Source: Candidatus Zixiibacteriota bacterium (lineage in GTDB: Bacteria; Zixibacteria; MSB-5A5; GN15; FEB-12). From it: a stretch of DNA of 6,457 bases. The position numbers and the translations under genes were made by a program. The notes below the pieces were generated by a model. The model worked only from the letters and a program-made list of their open reading frames with translations, was not told the origin of the DNA and did no database searches. The first letter of the stretch is position 1; every line of letters begins with the position of its first letter. Below, one piece after another: positions 1 to 4,390 of the stretch. Location: positions 1 through 6,457 of the forward strand of contig JADFLZ010000126.1 of the NCBI GenBank assembly GCA_022564135.1, written 5' to 3'.

Positions 1-1176
1 CTCGGCCACGTATTTGATGTGCAGCTCGAGCTCGCCAGTTCTATATGTAATATTGTTTTCATTCAGAAATTGTTTGACCTGGTCGTCTGAGTAGCCCGGC
101 CCGATCGTAAAAAACGGCTGATTTTTTTTGTCTTCACCGCTAACCCGATAATGTGTGTAAAGCGCTGCACCAACAGCACCTCCGGCGTCACCGGAGGCAG
201 GCTGCGCGTAAATTTCGTCGAACAAGCCTTGTTTCAAAAGAAGTCCGTTAACTTTGCAGTTAAGCGCCACACCGCCGGAGAGACACAACTTTTTCATGCC
301 CGTCTCTTTTTTGATATGCGCCGCCATTTTCAGAACTATTTTTTCTGTCACTGCCTGAATAGAAGCCGCTACGTTTTCATGAAATGTTTCAATACCGGAT
401 TCCGGCGTCCGCCTCGGCCTGCCAAACAATTGTTCAATTTTTTTACCGGTCATTGTCTGGCCAAAGTGGTAATCAAAATATGCCATGTTCAAAAAGATCG
501 AGCCGTCGTCACAAATTCGCACCAGATGTTCTTCAATTAGCTGCTGATAGACAGGCTGACCGTACGGCGCCAGCCCCATCACTTTATATTCAGCCGAGTT
601 AACCTGAAAGCCCAGGTAATAAGTCAAGGCAGAGTACAACAGACCAACAGAATGCGGGTAGTGCATCTCTTTTATCAGTTCTACTTTATTGTTGTCACCT
701 ATGCCGTAGGATGCGGTGGCCCATTCACCAACGCCATCGACAGTAAGTATCGCAGATTTTTCAAAGGGCGAGCCAAAAAACGCCCCGGCGGCATGCGACA
801 AATGATGAGGCAAATATAATATCTCCCCTTTGTAGTCAAGTTCCTTGTCGATGATACTGCTGATCCAGAGTTTTTGCCTGAGCCAGACCGGCATAGCCAG
901 CCGAAAACTTTTAAATGATCTAAAAGGCGTGGCCATGTAGCCGCTTAGGATGCGGTCGAATTTCGTAAAGGGCTTGTCATAAAAAACGACATAGTCAAGT
1001 TCGGCAGCTTCGGTGCCGGCTTTTTCGAGGCAGAATTTTATGGCAGAAATCGGAAATTCCGGATCCTGCTTTATTCTGGAAAACCGCTCTTCGCTGGCAG
1101 CGGCCAGAAGTTGTCCGTCAACTACCAAAGCTGCCGCAGCGTCATGATAAAAACATGATATGCCCAGAATCCTCAT
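1..1176 (-). CDS. NodU/CmcH-family O-carbamoyltransferase, C-terminal part cut by window edge
   Basis: The minus strand is open from the ATG at 1176 to base 1 without a stop: 392 codons of a family that usually runs to about 550-620 residues, so the end of the N-terminal domain and the C-terminal domain lie outside. Enzymes of this family move the carbamoyl group of carbamoyl phosphate, through a carbamoyl-adenylate, onto a hydroxyl of a sugar or antibiotic-like acceptor. Visible family motifs are the N-terminal GISCFYHDAAAA (H11, D12), HHLSHAAGAFF (124-134), the TVDGVGEW stretch (145-152), MGLAPYG (200-206), SGGVALNCKVN (300-310) and PASGDAGGAVGAAL (326-339), all in the expected order. There is no Shine-Dalgarno before the ATG. 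The upstream small membrane-protein gene ends in TGA one base earlier (TGA-T-ATG), so translation is probably coupled. The acceptor cannot be read from sequence; a cell-surface glycan or a secondary metabolite are both possible. Family assignment is secure, substrate unknown. Confidence 0.95.
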   Translation of the reverse strand, partial: MRILGISCFYHDAAAALVVDGQLLAAASEERFSRIKQDPEFPISAIKFCLEKAGTEAAELDYVVFYDKPFTKFDRILSGYMATPFRSFKSFRLAMPVWLRQKLWISSIIDKELDYKGEILYLPHHLSHAAGAFFGSPFEKSAILTVDGVGEWATASYGIGDNNKVELIKEMHYPHSVGLLYSALTYYLGFQVNSAEYKVMGLAPYGQPVYQQLIEEHLVRICDDGSIFLNMAYFDYHFGQTMTGKKIEQLFGRPRRTPESGIETFHENVAASIQAVTEKIVLKMAAHIKKETGMKKLCLSGGVALNCKVNGLLLKQGLFDEIYAQPASGDAGGAVGAALYTHYRVSGEDKKNQPFFTIGPGYSDDQVKQFLNENNITYRTGELELHIKYVAE

Positions 1177-1177
1177 A

Positions 1178-1423
1178 TCAACTTTGGTGTTTCAGTGACT
1201 CAAGTTGGTGTGATTTGCTGTCGATTTTCCTCCAGCTTGATTGTTTGCAGGATTTAAAGCCCTTGGTTTCAAGCGGGTCCCAGCCGAAGAGCCGAAATAA
1301 CGACCCCAGCGGAGCGATAACCAGAAAATAAAAGAGAGATAACAATAGCATCGTCTGAAACCTGCCAATACGATGCGCTATTTTTTTCCAGCCTTCCCAG
1401 GCTTTTTTCAGAAACTTTTTCAT
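1178..1423 (-). CDS. Small SxtJ-like membrane protein paired with the carbamoyltransferase
   Basis: An 81-residue protein read from the ATG at 1423. The frame also has a GTG at 1453 that would add ten residues, but the ATG version begins with the basic amphipathic stretch MKKFLKKAWEGWKK that such proteins normally start with. Neither start has a clear Shine-Dalgarno. One hydrophobic segment spans about residues 24-43 (LLLSLFYFLVIAPLG), followed by FRLFGWDPL (43-51) and a polar tail containing SSWRK. The pattern of hydrophobic helix, APLG, RLFG-DPL and then a serine-tryptophan pair resembles the C-terminal part of SxtJ-type membrane proteins, which commonly sit beside NodU-type carbamoyltransferases. 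A role in anchoring the enzyme or handling its product at the inner membrane is inference. The one-base gap to the carbamoyltransferase supports a two-gene operon. The last 15 or so residues are lysine/serine/glutamine-rich and look poorly conserved. Confidence 0.8.
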   Translation of the reverse strand: MKKFLKKAWEGWKKIAHRIGRFQTMLLLSLFYFLVIAPLGSLFRLFGWDPLETKGFKSCKQSSWRKIDSKSHQLESLKHQS

Positions 1424-1504
1424 ATATCTAATGTTATAAAAATCAAAATTCACTTTGAATATAACTGATTTATCAACATATTCGGTAAACTTTACAGATA
1501 AATT
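1424..1504. promoter_or_regulatory. Divergent AT-rich intergenic region
   Basis: This 81-bp gap separates the minus-strand membrane protein/carbamoyltransferase pair from the plus-strand reductase and must hold start signals for both. On the plus strand a TTGAAT at 1455-1460 and a CATATT at 1477-1482 are 16 bp apart and could be a weak -35/-10 pair; neither matches consensus closely. No convincing minus-strand promoter could be picked. Neither flanking start has a recognisable Shine-Dalgarno, so leaderless or AU-rich, SD-independent initiation is possible. The divergent layout is certain; the exact promoter positions are a guess. Confidence 0.3.
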
Positions 1505-2560
1505 ATGACACTACAAGGCAAAAATATACTGGTAACCGGCGCCAGCGGACGTTTGGGGCAGCAAATTATCTATGAATTGAGCAAACTCGGGCTCAAACCC
1601 GTAGCCCAGGTAAGATCCGGCTCCGATTGTACCTTTTTAGATTCGCTGGGTCTGGAAAAAAGAGAAACCGATTTGCGCAGCCGGGAGGCTCTGTCCGGGC
1701 TGACCGAAGGTATCGATTACGTTATTCATACGGCTGCCATAGTAAATTTTCGTCAGGACAGATTCACTCAGTTTGCGGGGGTCAATACCATGGCGGCGGT
1801 AGATCTTTTTAATGCCGCTCAGAAAAATGGTGTAAAGAGGTTTCTGCATATTTCCACGGTTGCGGCAGTCGGCGGAGTGCCGCGCACAAAAAATTCGGAA
1901 CATCTAAAATGCGACACCGACCTGGCCAACGAAGAGTTTGAGTTTAATTTATCGGCCTTGCGTATTCCGTACATTATGACCAAACATGCCGCCGAAACAG
2001 AATTGTTTAAGCTGGCAGAGAATAGTCAGATGGAACTGGTCATTGTAAATCCATCGATAGTCATAGCGCCATCGCGAGGCTTAAACGACCGCGCCAAAGC
2101 CAAAAAGATGCTCAAAAGATTAATCCTGCCGGACCTGCCCAACCGTCTGAATTTGGTCGATATCCGCGATTGTGCCAAAGGCATAGTTGCAGCCCTGACA
2201 AAGGGCCGGCCGGGCAACCGTTATATTCTCGGCGGCGACAACATCACGGCGCGTGAACTGGCACTGGCGGCCTCGACAGAAGTAGGCCTGGCGCCGCATC
2301 TGTTGAGATTTCCCAAAAGTTTCTATAAAGTGACTTCGCGGCTGGCAGTAACCTTTGGAGTTTTGACGGGGAAATCAAAAATTTCTTACTACCCCGATCT
2401 GGTGCGGCTCTTGGATTACGACTGGGCCTTTTCTTCAAAAAAAGCCCGTGACGAATTCGGTTACAAAAGCCGCTCGATTTACACCTCGCTCAAAGATTTG
2501 CTGAATAATAAATTCCTGGATACTTATCTCAAGCCGACTAAAAATAACAATAAGCATTAA
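1505..2560 (+). CDS. NAD(P)-dependent extended short-chain dehydrogenase/reductase (epimerase/dehydratase or dihydroflavonol-reductase-like)
   Basis: A complete 351-residue protein, ATG at 1505 to TAA at 2558-2560. The N-terminal Rossmann fold carries TGASGRLG (residues 11-18, G12/G15/G18), the dinucleotide-binding turn of extended SDRs. IHTAA follows at 74-78, HISTVAAVGG (115-124) supplies the catalytic Ser/Thr, and Y156-I-M-T-K160 is the catalytic YxxxK. VNPSIVIAPS (181-190) and LVDIRDCAKGIVAAL with the later RYILGGDN are typical of the DFR-like/NAD-dependent epimerase group, which acts on sugar nucleotides, sterol-like ketones or aldehydes. Length fits the family. The C-terminal 100 residues are more basic and variable, as expected for the substrate domain. 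It is divergent from the carbamoyltransferase pair and could serve the same glycan or metabolite pathway, but that is only proximity. Oxidoreductase family is secure; substrate is not determinable. Confidence 0.93.
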   Translation: MTLQGKNILVTGASGRLGQQIIYELSKLGLKPVAQVRSGSDCTFLDSLGLEKRETDLRSREALSGLTEGIDYVIHTAAIVNFRQDRFTQFAGVNTMAAVDLFNAAQKNGVKRFLHISTVAAVGGVPRTKNSEHLKCDTDLANEEFEFNLSALRIPYIMTKHAAETELFKLAENSQMELVIVNPSIVIAPSRGLNDRAKAKKMLKRLILPDLPNRLNLVDIRDCAKGIVAALTKGRPGNRYILGGDNITARELALAASTEVGLAPHLLRFPKSFYKVTSRLAVTFGVLTGKSKISYYPDLVRLLDYDWAFSSKKARDEFGYKSRSIYTSLKDLLNNKFLDTYLKPTKNNNKH

Positions 2561-2722
2561 CGATTTGCCGGTGTGTGTCATTCCACGCCCTATTCCGCCA
2601 CTCTTGCGCCTGCGAGAGTCCAGCCAGTAATATAAGCTCAAGATTATTGAGCTACATTCTCTTATCCCTCATGATCCAATACCAAGCGGACAAAGTCCCG
2701 TGGGGTGGCGCACCCAAAATCC

Positions 2723-2809
2723 GTCATTGCGAGGAGCGAAGTGACGCGGCAATCTCAGTAATTTGAAGCGAGATTGCCACACCCCGATTTCATCGGGCTT
2801 CGCAATGAC
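2723..2809. repeat. Composite inverted repeat (REP/MITE-like, GTCATTGCG...CGCAATGAC)
   Basis: An 87-nt imperfect palindrome. The outer arms GTCATTGCG (2723-2731) and CGCAATGAC (2801-2809) are exact reverse complements. The inner arms GGCAATCTC (2748-2756) and GAGATTGCC (2770-2778) are also exact. Between outer and inner arms the two sides differ: the left has GAGCGAAGTGACGC, while the right has its own hairpin CCCGAT-TTC-ATCGGG (2783-2797). Sequences with these ends recur as dispersed intergenic repeats in many bacterial genomes. It lacks any coding capacity, so spreading would need an outside transposase. Confidence 0.8.
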
Positions 2810-2812
2810 AAC

Positions 2813-2843
2813 ATTGTCACCCTGAGCGGAGTCGAAGGGTCAG
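2813..2843. repeat. Short CCTGAGCGGAGTCGAAGG-type dispersed repeat
   Basis: Immediately beside the larger palindrome lies a second element with short inverted ends ACCCT (2819-2823) and AGGGT (2836-2840) around GAGCGGAGTCGA. This motif class (TGAGC-GAGT/AAG-CGAAGG flanked by matching ends) is a familiar dispersed intergenic repeat in several bacterial groups. A related motif in the opposite orientation sits inside the tmRNA fragment at 4264-4289. Confidence 0.6.
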
Positions 2844-2857
2844 CCCTCTTAGTCCGA

Positions 2858-3271
2858 TTACTTATTCTTAAAAAGTATCCTGTCCAGCGAGTATTTTCCG
2901 GGGCCGGACAAAAAGACAGTCACAAACGGAATCAGGTACAAAAGCGCGAACTCTTTTTTGCTCCAGGGGTCGTCGGCATGGATAACTGCTGCTGCTACCA
3001 GCATCATGATTATGAGTGGCAGTGCCGAAAAACGGGTGACCAGTCCCAGCGCAAAAGCCAGCCCGCAGAATACTTCGGCAAAGACTGTCAAAGCCAGACT
3101 TATTGTAGACCCCAGCCCAATCGGGTCAGGGAACTGAGACGACATGGTGCCGAAATTCAGCAGCTTGTCCCAGCCGTGGCCAAACACAATAAAAAGCCCC
3201 ACGGACATACGCAAAAACAGCAGGCCAAAATCGGGCAGGTTGTCTTTTAGGTCGGTACTGAAGGTAAACAT
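2858..3271 (-). CDS. DoxX-family inner-membrane protein
   Basis: A complete 137-residue protein, ATG at 3271, TAA at 2858. Four hydrophobic segments fall at about residues 14-31, 55-75, 81-98 and 107-123, the four-helix layout and length of DoxX proteins. FGLLFLRMSVGLFIVFGHGWDKL (15-37) matches the first helix with its R-x(6)-F/H-G-x-x-K pattern. FAEVFCGLAFALGLVTR (64-80) and the terminal GPGKYSLDRIL (123-133) are the other family marks. DoxX proteins are quinone/redox-linked membrane subunits or partners in oxidative-stress complexes; no partner such as a DoxD or SodA-like gene is visible here, so its specific role is open. The start is supported by a strong Shine-Dalgarno, AAGGAG, on the minus strand at 3286-3281, nine bases upstream. 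It appears monocistronic and diverges from the tmRNA gene. Confidence 0.93.
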   Translation of the reverse strand: MFTFSTDLKDNLPDFGLLFLRMSVGLFIVFGHGWDKLLNFGTMSSQFPDPIGLGSTISLALTVFAEVFCGLAFALGLVTRFSALPLIIMMLVAAAVIHADDPWSKKEFALLYLIPFVTVFLSGPGKYSLDRILFKNK

Positions 3272-3280
3272 CTAGAATTT

Positions 3281-3286
3281 CTCCTT
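3281..3286 (-). promoter_or_regulatory. Ribosome binding site of the DoxX gene
   Basis: The plus strand reads CTCCTT here, giving AAGGAG on the coding strand with a 9-base spacer to the ATG at 3271. It fixes the start and shows that this genome does use strong Shine-Dalgarno sites, unlike the two genes flanking 1424-1504. Confidence 0.85.
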
Positions 3287-3422
3287 TTTAGGCGATTATT
3301 TGAGCTTCCTGCCTCTGTAGGTAGCCGATTATGGCTTTAGAGACAACTAAAATTATGAGCCGTAAATCGCAGAACTTTCTCTGCCGGAAGACGTTAACAA
3401 CCATAGGCTCTGGAGTGGACAC

Positions 3423-3451
3423 TTGAAAAAAAAGAGCCGATACGGTATATT
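3423..3451 (+). promoter_or_regulatory. Probable sigma70-type promoter of the tmRNA gene
   Basis: TTGAAA (3423-3428) and TATATT (3446-3451) are separated by 17 bp, the preferred spacing, and each misses the bacterial consensus by about one or two bases. Transcription would start near 3458-3460, leaving a leader of roughly 60 nt before the mature tmRNA 5' end at 3521, which RNase P would remove. The rest of the 3287-3422 gap shows nothing I can support beyond a small AGCC-GATTAT-GGCT inverted repeat (3323-3336). Confidence 0.6.
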
Positions 3452-3599
3452 ATACTCTAGATTATATAAATAATCCCTGACGATTATGTCGAGATTTTTA
3501 GAAACGCCCAAACGTGTTTTGGGGGTGATATGGATTCGACGGGTATAGTGAGGGGTTGTTGGCGTGTCGAGGTCGCTTAGGTCCTCGTTAAAAACCAGA

Positions 3600-3641
3600 G
3601 CAAACAATCTAATTGGCAATAATTATGCCATGGCTGCCTAA
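3600..3641 (+). other. tmRNA tag-peptide reading frame (ANNLIGNNYAMAA-stop)
   Basis: The resume codon GCA (3600-3602) opens a 13-codon frame, ANNLIGNNYAMAA, closed by TAA at 3639-3641. With the alanine brought by the charged tmRNA, the added tag is AANNLIGNNYAMAA. The AN start, acidic/amide middle and Y-A-x-A-A end match bacterial degradation tags read by ClpXP. The usual Leu two residues before the final AA is Met here. The position, just after the PK1 helix and its CCTCGTTAAAAACC strand, is as expected. Confidence 0.93.
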
Positions 3642-3777
3642 GGTAACTTAGCACAGCTCGTCGTGCCTGACTCTCTGTCTTCGGGGTTGGGGTCACGGCG
3701 TCGATAATGAAGACTCGGCTGAATAACGCCTTTAAGCTCAGCTTAAACTAAAAGGCTAGTCATTATCGTGGCCTGTT

Positions 3778-3876
3778 TGCCGGCAGCGGTTTTGATGAAT
3801 AGATATAGACAAACTACACACGTAGATGACGACCTGGCATTATGTTCGGACGGGGGTTCGATTCCCCCCACCTCCA
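3778..3876 (+). repeat. Direct repeat copy 1: 3' 99 nt of ssrA (possible attachment site half)
   Basis: The last 99 nt of the intact tmRNA gene, from TGCCGGCAGCGG to the discriminator A, recur at 4181-4305. Matching is 83 nt with one substitution (T3827 against G4230), then a 26-nt insertion in copy 2, then 16 nt with one substitution (C3875 against T4304). Identity begins just after the last pseudoknot helix and ends at the mature 3' base; the bases following each copy are unrelated. tRNA and tmRNA 3' ends are classic integrase targets, so this may be one att half; no integrase is in the window. Confidence 0.85.
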
Positions 3877-3934
3877 GTTTATTGCGACACAATATTCGTA
3901 GAACAGGAAATTTCAAACGGAAAGGAACCACTCC

Positions 3935-4048
3935 ATGGGTGACAAAGGTGGTAAAAAGGATAAGAATAAGAGCGACAAGCAGAAAAAAAGCAAGGATGCA
4001 CAAAAGGCACAAAAGAAGCAAGACAAGCAGCAAAAAAAGAATCCATAA
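3935..4048 (+). CDS. Lysine-rich 37-residue mini-protein of unknown function
   Basis: ATG at 3935 to tandem stops TAA-TAG (4046-4051). A Shine-Dalgarno-like AAAGGAA lies at 3921-3927, seven bases before the start. The protein begins MGDKGGKKDKNKSDKQKKSK and contains 15 Lys, 6 Gln and 5 Asp in 37 residues, with no hydrophobic core, no Cys and no aromatic residue, so it must be disordered and strongly basic. Small proteins starting MGDK and rich in K/Q/D occur as unnamed hypotheticals in several phyla, which supports this being a real gene; I know no assigned function. Nucleic-acid or ribosome binding is a guess from charge. It starts 58 bp after the tmRNA with no obvious terminator between, so it may be read from the ssrA promoter. 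It also lies between the two tmRNA 3' repeats. The long leucine-rich frame on the opposite strand is only its antisense. Confidence 0.75.
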   Translation: MGDKGGKKDKNKSDKQKKSKDAQKAQKKQDKQQKKNP

Positions 4049-4180
4049 TAGGCATCCGCAGCCGTCGAGAAAAGTCACAATTTGGTCACAGCGGAGCGTT
4101 TCGTAGATTAGGTTGCAATGTGGAGAAAGTATCTCTTTATTGGATAAGAAGTCAGTTTTTTAAAAGAGGTATATCACATG

Positions 4181-4305
4181 TGCCGGCAGCGGTTTTGATG
4201 AATAGATATAGACAAACTACACACGTAGAGGACGACCTGGCATTATGTTCGGACGGGGGTTCGCTTCGCTTTGCTCAGCATCTCAGACGATTCCCCCCAC
4301 CTCTA
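4181..4305 (+). pseudogene. Truncated second copy of the tmRNA 3' end with a T-loop insertion
   Basis: This is a 125-nt fragment equal to tmRNA positions 3778-3876 plus 26 extra bases. It holds the 3' strand of H2, the T-arm stem and the 3' acceptor strand but lacks the 5' acceptor, D-like region, tag frame and pseudoknots, so it cannot work as tmRNA. The insertion splits the T-loop after TTCG, and C-to-T at 4304 would weaken the second acceptor pair (G-C becomes G-U). Both changes show it is free of selection. It is best read as the displaced original 3' end left by integration into ssrA, or as a duplicated piece. The 4049-4180 stretch before it shows no gene or clear terminator. Confidence 0.85.
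4264..4289 (-). repeat. 26-nt insertion in the tmRNA fragment, related to the CCTGAGC...CGAAGG repeat family
   Basis: Relative to the intact tmRNA, 26 bases interrupt the T-loop between TTCG and ATT. Their reverse complement includes GCTGAGCAAAGCGAAG, close to CCTGAGCGGAGTCGAAGG at 2822-2839. It thus looks like a short member of the same dispersed repeat family in opposite orientation. CG occurs on both sides of the inserted block, which would fit a 2-bp target duplication, but the match is too short to prove one. Confidence 0.5.
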
Positions 4306-4317
4306 CAAAAAATGTTG

Positions 4318-4346
4318 TTGACAAAATAGTACATTTATAGTAAATT
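4318..4346 (+). promoter_or_regulatory. Probable sigma70-type promoter of the large secreted-protein gene
   Basis: A perfect TTGACA (4318-4323) is followed after 17 bp by TAAATT (4341-4346), which matches TATAAT at four of six positions. The predicted start near 4353 gives a 5' leader of about 38 nt that contains AGGAG (4377-4381), nine bases before the ATG at 4391. The promoter begins only 13 bp after the end of the tmRNA fragment. Confidence 0.65.
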
Positions 4347-4390
4347 ACTACTGCTTTTATTGAATAATTTGCTTACAGGAGTGTTAAACA

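Larger units (their letters stand above)
2561..2857. other. Convergent intergenic region rich in short palindromic repeats, no gene
   Basis: The region lies between the stop codons of the reductase (+) and the DoxX protein (-). I see no credible gene. The open frames across it read through repeat DNA, giving the peptide HCEERSDAAIS, a well-known spurious translation of this kind of repeat. From left to right it holds an unremarkable stretch (2561-2700), a small hairpin GGGTG-GCG-CACCC (2703-2715), the larger composite palindrome at 2723-2809 and a second short repeat at 2813-2843. No classic hairpin-plus-U-run terminator is visible for either gene; the palindromes may act as bidirectional transcript ends. 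Confidence 0.7.
3521..3876 (+). ncRNA. ssrA: tmRNA (transfer-messenger RNA), one-piece
   Basis: A 356-nt gene. tmRNA with SmpB rescues stalled ribosomes: it acts first as alanyl-tRNA, then as a short mRNA that adds a degradation tag. The 5' end GGGGGTGATATGGATTCGAC is the canonical tmRNA start. GGGGGTG (3521-3527) pairs with CACCTCC (3869-3875) as a 7-bp acceptor stem with a G-U at the third pair, the alanine identity element; A3876 is the discriminator. The T-arm is GGGGG-TTCGATT-CCCCC (3852-3868). An 11-bp H2 helix pairs 3540-3550 with 3838-3848, including G-U pairs. Other helices are CGAGG/CCTCG (3568-3572 with 3583-3587, PK1 region), CGATAATGA/TCATTATCG (3702-3710 with 3760-3768) and TTTAAGC-TCA-GCTTAAA (3731-3747). 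CCA is not encoded (GTT follows the discriminator), so it must be added by nucleotidyltransferase. The tag frame is described separately. No clear terminator follows directly. Confidence 0.97.

Noticed and set aside
151..602. Plus-strand frames opposite the carbamoyltransferase
   Set aside because: The minus strand encodes a continuous enzyme with ordered family motifs across this stretch.
2575..2766. Plus-strand 63-codon frame containing HCEERSDAAIS
   Set aside because: The peptide is the familiar spurious translation of the GTCATTGCGAGGAGCGAAG repeat; there is no ribosome binding site and the rest of the frame is not protein-like.
2774..3250. Plus-strand 158-codon frame opposite the DoxX gene
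   Set aside because: The minus-strand frame has four membrane helices, family motifs and a strong Shine-Dalgarno; the plus frame is a low-complexity Gln/Lys-rich shadow.
3743..4078. Minus-strand 111-codon frame with a long leucine-rich, membrane-like stretch
   Set aside because: It is the antisense of the lysine-rich gene (AAG/AAA read backwards as CTT/TTT) and of the tmRNA 3' end; the real signals are the tmRNA and the plus-strand mini-gene with its ribosome binding site.
3893..4112. Short near-repeat TTCGTAGA-AGG at about 3894-3907 and 4099-4112, flanking the lysine-rich gene
   Set aside because: It is only about 14 bases with mismatches in AT-rich DNA; too short to separate from chance.
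3778..4305. Possible CRISPR or tandem-repeat array
   Set aside because: There are only two copies, they are tmRNA-derived, and the spacing of 403 bp has no periodicity.
4181..4305. A second functional tmRNA or a two-piece (permuted) tmRNA acceptor piece
   Set aside because: No 5' acceptor strand or coding piece that would pair with it was found nearby, and the T-loop is disrupted; the intact one-piece gene at 3521-3876 already explains the function.
4120..4329. Plus-strand 69-codon frame over the tmRNA fragment
   Set aside because: Most of it is translated tmRNA sequence, the same peptide as in the intact RNA gene, so it is not a protein gene.
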